The notes: generated by a model not told the origin, from the letters alone. 64,000 bases of DNA from Palsa-506 sp963786975 (GCA_963786975.1 CAWBBE010000006.1:310001-374000), one strand, 5' to 3'. Counted from the first letter of the stretch, positions 26,951 to 37,026 are shown. Program-made: numbers and translations.

Positions 26951-27820
26951 TCAGCCGTCCGCGCGCGAGCCGGACGGCAGCGGCACCCCGCCAGGCGCCT
27001 GGCCGGCCTGCGCGCTGGCCAGCCGGGCGAGCCTGGCCCGGCCGCCATCCGGCGCGGTCAGTACCCATGGCCCGTCCGCGGTGATCGCCACGGTGTGCTC
27101 GAAATGCGCCGCGCAGGATCCGTCCGCCGTGACCACCGTCCAGCCGTCATCGCGTACCAGGGCTTCCGGCCGGCCGATGGTGAGCATCGGCTCGATCGCG
27201 AGCGCCATCCCCTCGGCCAGTACCGGCCCGTGGCCCGGCTGGCCGTAGTTGGGCACCGGCGGATCCATGTGCATCTCGGTGCCGATGCCGTGGCCGACGT
27301 ACTCCTCGACGATCCCGTACGGCCCGCTGGACCGGGCGCTGGTCTCCACCGCATGGGAGATATCCGTCAGCCGGTGGCCCGGCCGGGCCTGGGCGAGGCC
27401 GTGCCAGAGGGCGGTCTCGCAGGCCTCGGCCAGCCGCGCGGCCGCCGCGCTGACCGGCCCGACGCCGACGGTGACCGCCGCGTCGCCGTGCCAGCCCGCG
27501 GCGATCGCGCCGCAGTCGATCGAGATCAGGTCACCCGCCGCCAGCCGCCGGTCCGGGCTGGGGATGCCGTGCACGATCTCGTCATTGACCGAGGCGCAGA
27601 TCGTGGCGGGATAGCCGTGGTAGCCCTTGAAGGAAGGGACCGCGCCGGCCGCCCGGATCACGCGCTCGGCGATCGCGTCCAGGTCTGCCGTCGTGACGCC
27701 GGGCACGGCTGCCGCGGCGGCGGCGGCCAGGGCATCCGCGACGATCAGGCCAGCCTCGCGCATCCGGTCGAGCTGTGCTGGCGTCTTGACCTGAACCGGC
27801 GGTTCCCGCCTAATCCGCAT
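26951..27820 (-). CDS. map: type I methionine aminopeptidase
   Basis: Removes N-terminal Met from new proteins; dinuclear metal enzyme. The ATG at 27820 was chosen for GGAGGAAGC just upstream. The metal ligands are seen in SIDCGA and HGDAAVTV (Asp, Asp), GHGIGTEMH (His), AIEPM (Glu) and FEHTVAIT (Glu). About 289 residues, with a short low-complexity C-terminal tail. Downstream of adk in the secY-adk-map series. Confidence 0.97.
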   Translation of the reverse strand: MRIRREPPVQVKTPAQLDRMREAGLIVADALAAAAAAAVPGVTTADLDAIAERVIRAAGAVPSFKGYHGYPATICASVNDEIVHGIPSPDRRLAAGDLISIDCGAIAAGWHGDAAVTVGVGPVSAAAARLAEACETALWHGLAQARPGHRLTDISHAVETSARSSGPYGIVEEYVGHGIGTEMHMDPPVPNYGQPGHGPVLAEGMALAIEPMLTIGRPEALVRDDGWTVVTADGSCAAHFEHTVAITADGPWVLTAPDGGRARLARLASAQAGQAPGGVPLPSGSRADG

Positions 27821-27870
27821 GCTTCCTCCGGGGTAGTACTCCACGGTACCCGCAGCCGGGCGGATGCCCC

Positions 27871-28524
27871 TCAGCGGATGAAGCGCCGCAGCGCGGCCAG
27901 CGCCCGGTCGGTGATCTCCTCAACCGGACCGGTGGCATCGATCCCGAGCAGCGTGCCCTCGTCCGCGTAGAACGCGATCAGCGGCTGGGTCTGCGCGGCG
28001 TAGACGTCGAGCCGGTGCCGGATGGTCTCCTCGCGGTCGTCGTCCCGCTGGAAGAGCTCACCGTCGCAGTCGTCGCAGCGGTCTTTCCGGGACGGCGGGT
28101 CGAAGGTCGCGTGCCAGACCCGGCCGCAGCGGCGGCAGGTGCGGCGGCCGGATAGCCGGCGGACCACTTCGTCGTCGTCTACCACCAGCTCGAGCACGAT
28201 ATCCAGCCTGGTTTCCCAGTCGGAGAGCAGCTTCTTCAGCGTTTCCGCCTGGGGCACGTTCCGCGGGAACCCGTCCAGCAGGAAACCGGCCTGCGCGTCG
28301 TCTTCCTGCAGCCGGCTGGTCACCATGGCGATTGTCACTTCATCCGGAACGAGGTCCCCCCGGTCCATGTAGTCCTTCGCGCGCCTGCCCAGCGCGGTGC
28401 CCGTGCTGACGTTGAACCTGAAGATGTCCCCGGTCGAGATCTTCGGGATCGCCAGGTGGGACGCTATGAACTGGGCCTGTGTCCCCTTCCCCGCACCGGG
28501 GGGCCCGACGAGGACGGCGCGCAC
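27871..28524 (-). CDS. adk: adenylate kinase
   Basis: ATP + AMP to 2 ADP. 217 residues with P-loop GPPGAGKGT (8-16), LDGFPRN, and a zinc-type LID domain with four cysteines (CRRCG and CDDC). Long form. The GTG start overlaps the secY stop by one base (TAGTG), so the two are coupled. Confidence 0.97.
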   Translation of the reverse strand: MRAVLVGPPGAGKGTQAQFIASHLAIPKISTGDIFRFNVSTGTALGRRAKDYMDRGDLVPDEVTIAMVTSRLQEDDAQAGFLLDGFPRNVPQAETLKKLLSDWETRLDIVLELVVDDDEVVRRLSGRRTCRRCGRVWHATFDPPSRKDRCDDCDGELFQRDDDREETIRHRLDVYAAQTQPLIAFYADEGTLLGIDATGPVEEITDRALAALRRFIR

Positions 28525-29855
28525 TACCGCAGGAAACCCTCATAGTTACGCTGCTGAAGCTGGCTCTCGATCTGCTTCACCGTATCGAGGCCCACCCCCA
28601 CCGCGATCAGGATGCTCGTTCCGCCGAGCGGGAACTGCTGGGTCGCGCCGACCAGGCCGATCGCTATCAGCGGGATGATCGCGACGATGCCCAGGTACAG
28701 CGATCCCGGCAAGGTCAGCCGGTTCAGCACGTAGCGGAGGTACTCGGCGGTCGGCCGCCCGGGCCGGATGCCGGGGATGAAGCCGCCGTATTTCTTCATG
28801 TTGTCGGCCACCTCGACCGGGTCGAACGTGATCGACACGTAGAAGTAGGTGAAGAACACGATCAGCACGAAGAACGCGAGCACGTAGATGGGCGAGACGC
28901 CGGTCACGCCGTTGCCGTTCAGGTATCTCGAGATCCAGGTCACCCAGCCCTGCGGATGGCTGGTGCTCCCGAACAGCTGGGAGGCAAGGGCCGGGATGTA
29001 CAGCAGCGAGGAAGCGAAGATGACCGGGATGACGCCGGCCTGGTTGACCTTGAGCGGGATGTACGTCGACGTGCCGCCGTACATCTTGCGCCCGACCATC
29101 CGTTTCGCATACTGCACCGGGATCCGCCGCTGGGCTTGCTCCATGAAGGCGACGAACGCGATGATCGCCACCCCGACCGCGAGTACCAGGATGAACACGA
29201 ACGCGTGCTTCTGCCGGTAGATCGCGAGCATCTCGCCGGGGATGACCGCGATGACCTGGGTGAAGATCATCAGGGACATGCCGTTGCCGACGCCGCGGTC
29301 GGTGATCAGCTCGCCCAGCCACATGATCACGGCCGTGCCCGCGGTCATCGTGATGACCATCGTGCTGATCGTGAACACCGACGGGTTCGGGATCAGCGGC
29401 GTCGAGCAGCCCGGGATCAGGTTCCCGGATCTGGCCAGCGCCACGATGCCGGTGGACTGCAGGATGGCCAGGCCGACGGTAAGGTACCGGGTGTACTGGG
29501 TGATCTTGGCCTGGCCGCTCTGGCCCTCCTGCCGCAGCGTCTCCAGCCGCGGGATCACCTTGACCAGCAGCTGCAGGATGATGCTCGCGGTGATGTACGG
29601 CATGATGCCGAGCGCGAACACGGACAGCTTCAGCAGCGCGCCGCCGCTGAGCAGGTTGACCAGCTGGAATACGCTCCCGCCTGCGCTGTTGGAGGCGGTC
29701 GACGCGAGGTTCAGGCAGACGTTGACGTTCTTCTCCGAGATGCCCGGCGTCGGCACGGACGCGCCGAGCCGGAACATCGCGATGATGAAGAGCGTGAACA
29801 GCAGTTTCCTGCGCAGGTCAGGAGTCCGGAAGGCCCGGAGGAACCCGGTCAGCAT
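28524..29855 (-). CDS. secY: protein translocase subunit SecY
   Basis: Ten-helix channel of the general secretion pathway. 443 residues. The first helix carries ASVPTPGI, the plug and hydrophobic helices follow, and the cytoplasmic loop GFIPGIRPGRPTAEYL that binds SecA is present. Partner secE lies at 57955-58203. Separated from rplO by 179 bp. Confidence 0.98.
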   Translation of the reverse strand: MLTGFLRAFRTPDLRRKLLFTLFIIAMFRLGASVPTPGISEKNVNVCLNLASTASNSAGGSVFQLVNLLSGGALLKLSVFALGIMPYITASIILQLLVKVIPRLETLRQEGQSGQAKITQYTRYLTVGLAILQSTGIVALARSGNLIPGCSTPLIPNPSVFTISTMVITMTAGTAVIMWLGELITDRGVGNGMSLMIFTQVIAVIPGEMLAIYRQKHAFVFILVLAVGVAIIAFVAFMEQAQRRIPVQYAKRMVGRKMYGGTSTYIPLKVNQAGVIPVIFASSLLYIPALASQLFGSTSHPQGWVTWISRYLNGNGVTGVSPIYVLAFFVLIVFFTYFYVSITFDPVEVADNMKKYGGFIPGIRPGRPTAEYLRYVLNRLTLPGSLYLGIVAIIPLIAIGLVGATQQFPLGGTSILIAVGVGLDTVKQIESQLQQRNYEGFLR

Positions 29856-30034
29856 GCGCCGTCCTCAGGTCGAAGGGTCAACATCTGCCGCTCCTGGTTG
29901 CGGGACCTGCCCGGACGATTCGGGGCGTGAGATGCACGCCGAAGTCTAACCTGCCGACGGCACTCCGGCAGCCTGGCGTTATGCCCCGGCCGGCGGCCGG
30001 GCAGGCTGGGACATGTCCGCGGCCGGCGGTCATC

Positions 30035-30532
30035 TCACAGCTCGGTGACGGTCCCGCCGGCCGCGGTGATCTTCTCCCGGGCGGTGGCCGAGAACGCGTG
30101 CGCGGTCACCCGCAGCCCGGGCGCCGCCTGGCCGGCGCCGAGCACCTTGACCTGGTGACCCGGCCGGACCGCTCCCCTGGCGACGAGATCAGCTGGCGTG
30201 ACGTCGCCGCCGTCCGGGTACAGCGCGCCCAGCCGGTCGAGGTTGACGACCTGGTAGGTGATCTTGAACCGGTGGTTGGAGAAGCCGGCCAGCTTGGGCA
30301 GCCTGCGGTGCAGCGGCATCTGGCCGCCCTCGAAGGCGGCCGCCACCTGGCCCCGCGCCTTGGTGCCCTTGGTGCCGCGGCCCGCGGTCTTGCCCTTCGA
30401 CGCCTCGCCGCGGCCGACCCTGGTGCGGGCCGTGCGCGCGCCCGGGGCGGGGCGCAGATGGTGGATCTTGAGGCCCCGGCCGTCCGCGGCGGCCTCGCCC
30501 TGCGCTTTCCTGCTGGCGCTTTCCGCTGCCAT
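30035..30532 (-). CDS. rplO: 50S ribosomal protein L15
   Basis: 165 residues. The conserved Gly-rich start of the L15 fold (KIHHLRPAPGA, RVGRGEASKGKTAGRGTKG) follows a ~20-residue N-terminal extension; FEGGQMPLHRRLPKLAGF is intact. Only 2 bp separate it from rpmD. Last ribosomal gene of the spc operon before secY. Confidence 0.97.
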   Translation of the reverse strand: MAAESASRKAQGEAAADGRGLKIHHLRPAPGARTARTRVGRGEASKGKTAGRGTKGTKARGQVAAAFEGGQMPLHRRLPKLAGFSNHRFKITYQVVNLDRLGALYPDGGDVTPADLVARGAVRPGHQVKVLGAGQAAPGLRVTAHAFSATAREKITAAGGTVTEL

Positions 30533-30534
30533 TG

Positions 30535-30717
30535 TCAGTCAACCTCCTCGACGGTGACCAGGTGGCGCACCGCCCGGATCATGCCGCGGATCTCCGGCCG
30601 GTCGGCCTTGACGACCACGTCGCCGATCCGGCGGAGCCCGAGCGAGCGGAGCGAGTCGCGCTGCCCCCTGGTGCCGCCGATCTTCGACTTGACCTGGGTG
30701 ACCTTCAGCTCTGTCAT
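30535..30717 (-). CDS. rpmD: 50S ribosomal protein L30
   Basis: 60 residues, single L30 domain with KVTQVKSKIGGTRGQRDSL and LRRIGDVV. Tightly packed between rpsE and rplO as in other spc operons. Confidence 0.97.
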   Translation of the reverse strand: MTELKVTQVKSKIGGTRGQRDSLRSLGLRRIGDVVVKADRPEIRGMIRAVRHLVTVEEVD

Positions 30718-30731
30718 GTCCGTACTCCCGC

Positions 30732-31352
30732 TCAGCTGTTGCCGGGCGCGGCGGTGCTCGCGGCGGCCGCGCGGGCCCGGAGCATCGCGGCAGGCGCGAC
30801 GTGCTCGATCGGCAGGCCCCGCCGGGCGGCGATCTCCTCCGGCCGCTTCAGGCTCTTCAGCGCGGCCACCGTGGCATGGATGACGTTGATCGCGTTCGAT
30901 GAGCCCAGGGACCGGGAGAGCACGTCATGCACGCCGGCGCACTCCAGCACGGCGCGGACCGGGCCGCCGGCGATGACGCCGGTTCCCGGGCTGGCCGGCT
31001 TGAGCAGCACCACGCCTGCCGCCTCCTCGCCCTGCACGGTGTGCGGGATGGTGCCGGCGATGCGCGGGACCTTGAAGAAGTTCTTCTTGGCCGCCTCCAC
31101 GCCCTTGGCGATCGCGGCCGGCACCTCCTTGGCCTTGCCGTAGCCGACCCCGACCATGCCGTTGCCGTCGCCGACGACGACCAGCGCGGTAAAGCTGAAC
31201 CGCCGGCCGCCCTGGACCACCTTCGCGACCCGGTTGATGGCCACTACCCGCTCTAGGTAGGCAGTGCCCTTGTCGCCGCCGCCGCCACGGCGGTCGTCAC
31301 GGCGGTCGCGCCGTTCGCCGCCGCCTGCGCCGCGCCGCGGTGCTGCTGGCAT
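30732..31352 (-). CDS. rpsE: 30S ribosomal protein S5
   Basis: Proofreading-related 30S protein at the mRNA entry channel. The ATG at 31352 gives MPAAPRRGAGGGERRDRR, a basic N-terminal extension, then the S5 core (ERVVAINRVAKVVQGGRRFSF) and the domain-2 motif VHDVLSRSLGSSNAINV. The frame opens 33 codons upstream but that overlaps the rplR end region. Confidence 0.97.
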   Translation of the reverse strand: MPAAPRRGAGGGERRDRRDDRRGGGGDKGTAYLERVVAINRVAKVVQGGRRFSFTALVVVGDGNGMVGVGYGKAKEVPAAIAKGVEAAKKNFFKVPRIAGTIPHTVQGEEAAGVVLLKPASPGTGVIAGGPVRAVLECAGVHDVLSRSLGSSNAINVIHATVAALKSLKRPEEIAARRGLPIEHVAPAAMLRARAAAASTAAPGNS

Positions 31353-31386
31353 CAGATCTTCCTTTTCTCGTGAGTACCCGGGGTGC

Positions 31387-31788
31387 TCATAGGGACAGCC
31401 CGCCCTCGCGCGCGCCGTCGGCGAGCGCGGCCACCCGGCCGTGGTAGGCATAGCCGCCGCGGTCGAAGACTGCTGCGGTGACGCCAGCGGCCGATGCGCG
31501 CTGTGCGAGCACCGAGCCTACCTGCCGCGCCTTAGCGGTCTTGTCGCCGTCGGCACCGCGGATGGTGTCGTCAAGCGTCGACGCGGACGCCAGCGTGACG
31601 CCCGAGGCGTCGTCGACGAGCTGCGCGAACATGTGCCGGGCCGATCGCGTGACGACCAGCCGGGGCCGCTGCGCGCTGCCCGCGACCTTCTTCCTGACCC
31701 GCAGGTGGCGCCGCGCGCGGGAGGATGCCCGCGGATCGGTGCGGCCGGTGATGCGGCCGTGCGCCCTGGTCCTGGTTCCAGACGGCAT
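31387..31788 (-). CDS. rplR: 50S ribosomal protein L18
   Basis: 5S rRNA-binding protein. 133 residues; RPRLVVTRSARHMFAQLVDD, then VFDRGGYAYHGRVAALADGARE at the C-terminus. Two bases separate it from rplF. Confidence 0.97.
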   Translation of the reverse strand: MPSGTRTRAHGRITGRTDPRASSRARRHLRVRKKVAGSAQRPRLVVTRSARHMFAQLVDDASGVTLASASTLDDTIRGADGDKTAKARQVGSVLAQRASAAGVTAAVFDRGGYAYHGRVAALADGAREGGLSL

Positions 31789-31790
31789 TT

Positions 31791-32327
31791 CTACTTCCCA
31801 GCCTTTCCGACCTTGCGGCGGATCTGCTCGCCCTGGTACCGGACGCCCTTGCCCTTGTACGGGTCCGGCTTGCGGAGCTTGCGAATGTTGGCCGCGACCT
31901 CGCCGACCTGCTGCTTGCTGATGCCCTCCACCACGAACCTGGTGGGGGTCTCGACTCGCAGCGTGATGCCATCGGGCGGGATGACCGGCACCGGGTGGCT
32001 GAAGCCGAGCGAGAACTCCAGCCCGGAGCCCTTGGCCTGCACCCGGTAGCCGACGCCGACGATCTCCAGCGTCTTGCGGTATCCCTCGGTCACGCCGGTG
32101 ACCATGTTGGCGATCAGCGAGCGGGAAAGCCCGTGCAGTGCCCGGATCTCGCCCTCGTCGCTCGGCCTGGTGACGGTGATGACGCCGTCTTCCTTGGCTA
32201 CCTCGATGGGCGGCACAACCTCCATGGACAGGGTGCCCTTCGGGCCCTTGACCGTGACCGCGCGGCCATCGATCGTGACGTCGACGCCGCCGGGAATCTG
32301 CACCGGCATCCGTCCGATTCGCGACAT
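31791..32327 (-). CDS. rplF: 50S ribosomal protein L6
   Basis: 178 residues, two L6 repeats: MSRIGRMPVQIPGGVDVTID at the start and the C-terminal PDPYKGKGVRYQGEQIRRK signature. Sits near the factor-binding centre of the 50S subunit. Lies between rpsH and rplR. Confidence 0.98.
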   Translation of the reverse strand: MSRIGRMPVQIPGGVDVTIDGRAVTVKGPKGTLSMEVVPPIEVAKEDGVITVTRPSDEGEIRALHGLSRSLIANMVTGVTEGYRKTLEIVGVGYRVQAKGSGLEFSLGFSHPVPVIPPDGITLRVETPTRFVVEGISKQQVGEVAANIRKLRKPDPYKGKGVRYQGEQIRRKVGKAGK

Positions 32328-32337
32328 CTGCGTCTCC

Positions 32338-32736
32338 CTACCAGACGTAGGCGAGGACTTCCCCGCCTACTCCCCGCTTGTTCGCCTGCTTGTCAGTCAT
32401 CAGGCCCGCGGAGGTGGAGATGATCGCTACGCCGAGCCCGCCGAGCACCCGCGGCAGGTTGTCCTTCCGCGCGTACACCCGCAAGCCGGGCTTGGACACC
32501 CGCTTGAGCCCGGCGATCGAGCGCTCGCGGGTGGGCCCGAACTTGAGCGCGACCACGAGGCTCTTGCCGACCTCGGCGTCCTCCACCCGCCAGCCCGCGA
32601 TGTAGCCCTCCTGCTGGAGGATCTCCGCGATATGCACCTTGATCTTGGAGTGCGGCATGGTCACGGTGTCGTGGTATGCCGAATTGGCGTTGCGCAGCCT
32701 GGTCAGCATGTCTGCGACCGGGTCGGTCATGGTCAT
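32338..32736 (-). CDS. rpsH: 30S ribosomal protein S8
   Basis: Binds 16S rRNA helix 21 and in many bacteria also represses the spc operon. 132 residues; DPVADMLTRLRNANSAYHD at the start and the S8 signature GLGVAIISTSAGLMTD near the end. Either ATG (32736 or 32730) could be the start; 32736 sits closer to GAGGAAGG. Confidence 0.97.
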   Translation of the reverse strand: MTMTDPVADMLTRLRNANSAYHDTVTMPHSKIKVHIAEILQQEGYIAGWRVEDAEVGKSLVVALKFGPTRERSIAGLKRVSKPGLRVYARKDNLPRVLGGLGVAIISTSAGLMTDKQANKRGVGGEVLAYVW

Positions 32737-32859
32737 GGCCTGAGGGCCTTCCTCACCGCGGTTTCCCTGGGGACCTGCGGCGTGGTCGGTGGACGCTGGT
32801 CGCGTCCACGGCGGCTGGGTGACGGGCGGTGGCGGCCCGCCGGGTGGTCGCCTGCGTGG

Positions 32860-33045
32860 CTACCAGCTTGACTTGGTGATGCCGGGCAGCTCGCCACGAT
32901 GCGCGAGCGTCCGGAAGCAGATCCGGCAGAGCCCGAACCTGCGGTAGACGGCCCGTGGCCGCCCGCAGCGCGAGCACCTGCTATACGCACGGACCTGGAA
33001 TCTCGGCGTGCGCTTCGCCTTGGCTATCAGGGCCTTCTTCGCCAC
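32860..33045 (-). CDS. rpsN: 30S ribosomal protein S14, type Z
   Basis: 61 residues with the zinc-binding pairs CSRCGR and CRICFR, so the zinc-dependent paralogue. The start MAKKALIAKAKRTPRF is canonical. Two bases separate it from rplE; a 123-bp gap follows before rpsH. Confidence 0.97.
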   Translation of the reverse strand: MAKKALIAKAKRTPRFQVRAYSRCSRCGRPRAVYRRFGLCRICFRTLAHRGELPGITKSSW

Positions 33046-33047
33046 TG

Positions 33048-33680
33048 TCAGCTCTCCTTGAAGGGGAATCCGAGCCGTCGCAGCAGCGAGCGGCCCTCAG
33101 CGTCGTTGGTCGCGGTCGTGACCAGCGTCACGTCCATGCCGCGCTGCCTGTCCACCTGATCGGGATTGATCTCGTGGAACATGAGCTGCTCGGTCAGGCC
33201 GAACGTGTAATTGCCGCGGCCGTCGAACTGCCGGTCGGACAGCCCGCGGAAGTCACGGATCCGGGGCAGCGCGATGGAAAGCAGCCGGTCGCAGAACTCC
33301 CACATCCGGTCGCCGCGCAGCGTCACGTGCGCCCCGATCGGCATGCCTTCCCTGAGCTTGAACTGCGCGATCGACTTCCTGGCCCGGTTGACCGCCGGCT
33401 TCTGGCCGGTGATCACCGAGAGGTCCCTGACCGCGCCGTCGATGAGCTTGGCATCCCTGGCGGCCTCGCCGACGCCCATGTTGACGACGATCTTGGACAG
33501 GCCGGGCACCTGCATCACGTTCGGGTAGCCGAACTCCTCCCGGAGCGCGGGCGCGATCTCGTTCCGGTACCGCTCGCGCAGCCGGGGCGGCGGCGCGGGC
33601 TCGGCCGGCCCGGCGGCGGGCGCCGCGGCGGCATCCTCGCCGCGGCGGCCCGGCGCCTGCCTGGTCTTCGTTGCAGCCAT
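33048..33680 (-). CDS. rplE: 50S ribosomal protein L5
   Basis: 5S rRNA-binding protein that forms a bridge to the 30S head. 210 residues: an Ala/Pro-rich N-terminal extension (about 30 residues) precedes RLRERYRNEIAPAL; the motifs VMQVPGLSKIVVNMGVGEA and DVTLVTTATND are present. The ATG overlaps the rplX stop by one base. Confidence 0.97.
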   Translation of the reverse strand: MAATKTRQAPGRRGEDAAAAPAAGPAEPAPPPRLRERYRNEIAPALREEFGYPNVMQVPGLSKIVVNMGVGEAARDAKLIDGAVRDLSVITGQKPAVNRARKSIAQFKLREGMPIGAHVTLRGDRMWEFCDRLLSIALPRIRDFRGLSDRQFDGRGNYTFGLTEQLMFHEINPDQVDRQRGMDVTLVTTATNDAEGRSLLRRLGFPFKES

Positions 33681-34039
33681 CAGATGTCCTTACCGCCCGG
33701 GCGGGAAACCCGGACCTTCCGCTTGTCGTCGTCCAGCCGGTAGCCGGCGCGCGCGGGCTTCTTGGTCTCGGGGTCGATCAGCTGCACGTTGCTCACGTGG
33801 ATGAGCGCCTCGGTGTGCACGATGCCGCCCTCCTTGGCGCCGCGGCGGCCCTGGTAATCGACCTTCGTGTTCTTCTTGATCATGTTGACGCCCTGCACGA
33901 GCACCTTCTGCCGCTTGGGGTCGGCCAGGATGACCGTGCCCTCGCGGCCGGCGTCCCGGCCCGCGATGACGATCACGTGATCGCCCTTCTTGATTTTCAG
34001 GCTGGACGGCTTGCGCGTCGTCCCCTGCTTCCTGGCCAC
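33680..34039 (-). CDS. rplX: 50S ribosomal protein L24
   Basis: Assembly initiator of the 50S subunit with a KOW motif (KIKKGDHVIVIAGRDAGREGTV). The GTG at 34039 is preferred because an AGGAGG ribosome-binding site lies six bases upstream. Another in-frame start at 34060 overlaps the rplN stop as GTGA and would add seven residues. Otherwise a normal L24. Confidence 0.94.
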   Translation of the reverse strand: MARKQGTTRKPSSLKIKKGDHVIVIAGRDAGREGTVILADPKRQKVLVQGVNMIKKNTKVDYQGRRGAKEGGIVHTEALIHVSNVQLIDPETKKPARAGYRLDDDKRKVRVSRPGGKDI

Positions 34040-34056
34040 TGCGGTCCTCCTGGTCA

Positions 34057-34425
34057 TCACAGCACCTCCGGCGCCAGCGAGATGATGCGCATGAACCGCT
34101 TCTCGCGCAGCTCGCGGCCGACTGGCCCGAAGATGCGGGTACCGCGCGGATCCCCGCCATCCCGGATCAGCACCGCGGCGTTCTCGTCGAAGCGGATATA
34201 GGAGCCGTCACCGCGGCGGCGCTCCTTGCGCGTGCGCACCACGACCGCCTTGACGACGTCGCCCTTCTTCACCCCGGCGCCCGGGAGGGCATCCTTGACC
34301 GTCGCCACGATGACGTCGCCGATGCCCGCGTATCGCCTGCCCGAGCCGCCGAGCACGCGGATGCACAAGATCTCCTTGGCACCGGTGTTGTCGGCGACTT
34401 TAAGCCGCGACTCCTGCTGGATCAC
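34057..34425 (-). CDS. rplN: 50S ribosomal protein L14
   Basis: 122 residues, canonical length; MIQQESRLKVADNTGAKEI at the start and the signature ENAAVLIRDGGDPRGTRIFG. Lies 136 bp downstream of rpsQ, a gap that is longer than most in this operon. Confidence 0.98.
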   Translation of the reverse strand: MIQQESRLKVADNTGAKEILCIRVLGGSGRRYAGIGDVIVATVKDALPGAGVKKGDVVKAVVVRTRKERRRGDGSYIRFDENAAVLIRDGGDPRGTRIFGPVGRELREKRFMRIISLAPEVL

Positions 34426-34561
34426 GTCAACTCCTGCTCCGTAACGCCGGCCTCCGGGGGGACCAGGCGGGTCCTGGTGGGTCTGGCGCGGGCCCGGCCG
34501 GGCCCGGGTCCCGGCTGGTTACGGTCCCGCGCCCGGGCCTGCCCCGCGCCCGTGCATGTAG

Positions 34562-34846
34562 TTACTTGGCCTTCTCCAGAATCTGCGCCACCCGCCAGCG
34601 CTTGGTGGCCGACATCGGCCGGGTCTCCATCAGCAGCACCCGGTCGCCGATGCCGCATGCGTTCACGTCGTCGTGCGCCTTGTACTTCTTCGTGCGGCGG
34701 ATGACCTTGCCGTACTTCGGGTGCTTTACCCGGTCCTCGACCTCGACGACGACGGTCTTGTCCATCTTGTCGCTGACCACCAGGCCCTCGCGGACCTTGC
34801 GGTAGCCCCGCACGGGCGCCTCGCTGCGGGCGTCACTCATCGTCAT
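34562..34846 (-). CDS. rpsQ: 30S ribosomal protein S17
   Basis: 94 residues, OB fold; GLVVSDKMDKTVVVEVEDRV and GDRVLLMETRPMSATKRWR. Its start overlaps the end of rpmC by 14 bp. Confidence 0.98.
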   Translation of the reverse strand: MTMSDARSEAPVRGYRKVREGLVVSDKMDKTVVVEVEDRVKHPKYGKVIRRTKKYKAHDDVNACGIGDRVLLMETRPMSATKRWRVAQILEKAK

Positions 34847-35072
34847 CCGCCTCCTCTGCCACCATCACGATGCCAAGCTCGCGCTCCCGCTTCACCGTGT
34901 AGATGCGGGCGATCTCCTTGCGCACGGCACGGAGCCGCCCGTGGCTCTCCAGCTGGCCGGTGGCCGCCTGGAAACGGAGGTTGAACAGCTCGATCTTCGC
35001 CTCGGCGAGCTTGCCGTCGAGCTCTTCCTCGGTCGAGTTCCGCAGATCCCCGGCGAGTAGTCCCTTCGCCAT
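34833..35072 (-). CDS. rpmC: 50S ribosomal protein L29
   Basis: 79 residues; helical hairpin at the polypeptide exit with GDLRNSTEEELDGKLAEAK and FNLRFQAATGQLESHGRLR. The acidic C-terminal tail (AEEADDDE) is typical of actinobacteria. GTG at 35075 and ATG at 35072 are adjacent; both overlap the rplP stop. I used the ATG. Confidence 0.96.
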   Translation of the reverse strand: MAKGLLAGDLRNSTEEELDGKLAEAKIELFNLRFQAATGQLESHGRLRAVRKEIARIYTVKRERELGIVMVAEEADDDE

Positions 35073-35491
35073 CACGCCTCACCAACTTCACGCTTAACGA
35101 AGCGGCATTTCATCGGCAGCTTGTGCATGGCACGGCGGAGTGCCTCCCTGGCCACCGGCTCGGTCACGCCGGACAGCTCGAACATCACCCGGCCCGGCTT
35201 GACGTTGGCGATCCACCACTCCGGCGCGCCCTTGCCGGATCCCATCCGGGTCTCGGCCGGCTTCTTGGTCAGCGGCCGGTCCGGGTAGATGTTGATCCAC
35301 ACCTTGCCGCCACGGCGGATGTGCCGCGTCATGGCGATCCGGGCGGCCTCGATCTGCCGGTTGGTCACGTACGAGTGCTCGACCGCCTGGATGCCGTACT
35401 CGCCGAAGGTCACCCTGGTACCGCCCTTGGCGGCACCATGGCGGTCCGGCCGGTGCTGCTTGCGGTGCTTCACCCTGCGCGGGATGAGCAT
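35072..35491 (-). CDS. rplP: 50S ribosomal protein L16
   Basis: 139 residues, canonical; LIPRRVKHRKQHRPDRHG start, followed by RMGSGKGAPEWWIANVKPG. Contributes to the A-site finger region of 23S rRNA. Four bases from rpsC. Confidence 0.98.
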   Translation of the reverse strand: MLIPRRVKHRKQHRPDRHGAAKGGTRVTFGEYGIQAVEHSYVTNRQIEAARIAMTRHIRRGGKVWINIYPDRPLTKKPAETRMGSGKGAPEWWIANVKPGRVMFELSGVTEPVAREALRRAMHKLPMKCRFVKREVGEA

Positions 35492-35495
35492 TTCC

Positions 35496-36328
<833 letters not shown>

Positions 36329-36329
<1 letters not shown>

Positions 36330-36679
36330 TAGCGGGTCCCCTCCTTGCGGCCATCCGACACGATGACCGTGATGTGGCTGGTTCGCTTGTTGATCCGGTA
36401 GCCGCGGCCCTGCGCGCGGGGCCGGAAGCGCTTGAGCGTGGGCCCTTCGTCCACCCACGCCCGGCTCACCACGAGCTCGCCGGCGTCGGACTGCTGCGTC
36501 TGCCCGGCGTTGGCGATGGCGCTCGCCAGCACCTTGCCGACGGGGTCGCTGGCCGACTGCGGCGCGAAGGCAAGCGCCGCCCGCGCCTGGTCAGCAGGCA
36601 GGCCACGGATCAGGTCCACCACCCGGCGGGCCTTCCGCGGCGTGACGCGCACATACCGCGCCTTTGCCCTCGCTTCCAT
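36329..36679 (-). CDS. rplV: 50S ribosomal protein L22
   Basis: Lines the peptide exit tunnel. 116 residues from the ATG at 36679 (MEARAKARYVRVTPRKARRV). The leader just upstream is a GAGAGAGCGAGAGAGAGCG purine repeat that can serve as an extended ribosome-binding site. C-terminal hairpin RFRPRAQGRGYRINKRTSHI is intact. Confidence 0.97.
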
Positions 36680-36735
36680 CGCTCTCTCTCGCTCTCTCTG
36701 GCTGCCGGCCTGGCCGGGTGTGTCTGTAACGGTGC

Positions 36736-37014
36736 TCAGCGGCGGCTGCGCCGGTCGTCCCGCACGTGACTGCGGAACGTGCGGGTCGGCGCGAACTCGC
36801 CGAGCTTGTGCCCGACCATCGATTCGGTGATGAAGACCGGCACGTGCTTGCGTCCGTCGTGCACGGCGATCGTGTGCCCCAGCATCGCGGGGACGATCAT
36901 GGAGCGGCGCGACCATGTCTTGATCACGTTCTTGGTGCCCTTGTCGTTCTGCACGTCCACCTTCTTCATCAGGTGGTCGTCCACGAAGGGACCCTTCTTC
37001 AGGCTACGAGGCAT
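36736..37014 (-). CDS. rpsS: 30S ribosomal protein S19
   Basis: 92 residues; MPRSLKKGPFVDDHLMKKV start and GHKLGEFAPTRTFRSH end motif. Head protein in contact with S13. Between rplB and rplV. Confidence 0.98.
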   Translation of the reverse strand: MPRSLKKGPFVDDHLMKKVDVQNDKGTKNVIKTWSRRSMIVPAMLGHTIAVHDGRKHVPVFITESMVGHKLGEFAPTRTFRSHVRDDRRSRR

Positions 37015-37026
37015 CGTCAGGTGCTC

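Noticed and set aside
26140..27084. 314-residue plus-strand open frame across 26140-27084
   Set aside because: It lies opposite DUF1707 and map, is Arg/Pro-rich without domain, and has no ribosome-binding site.
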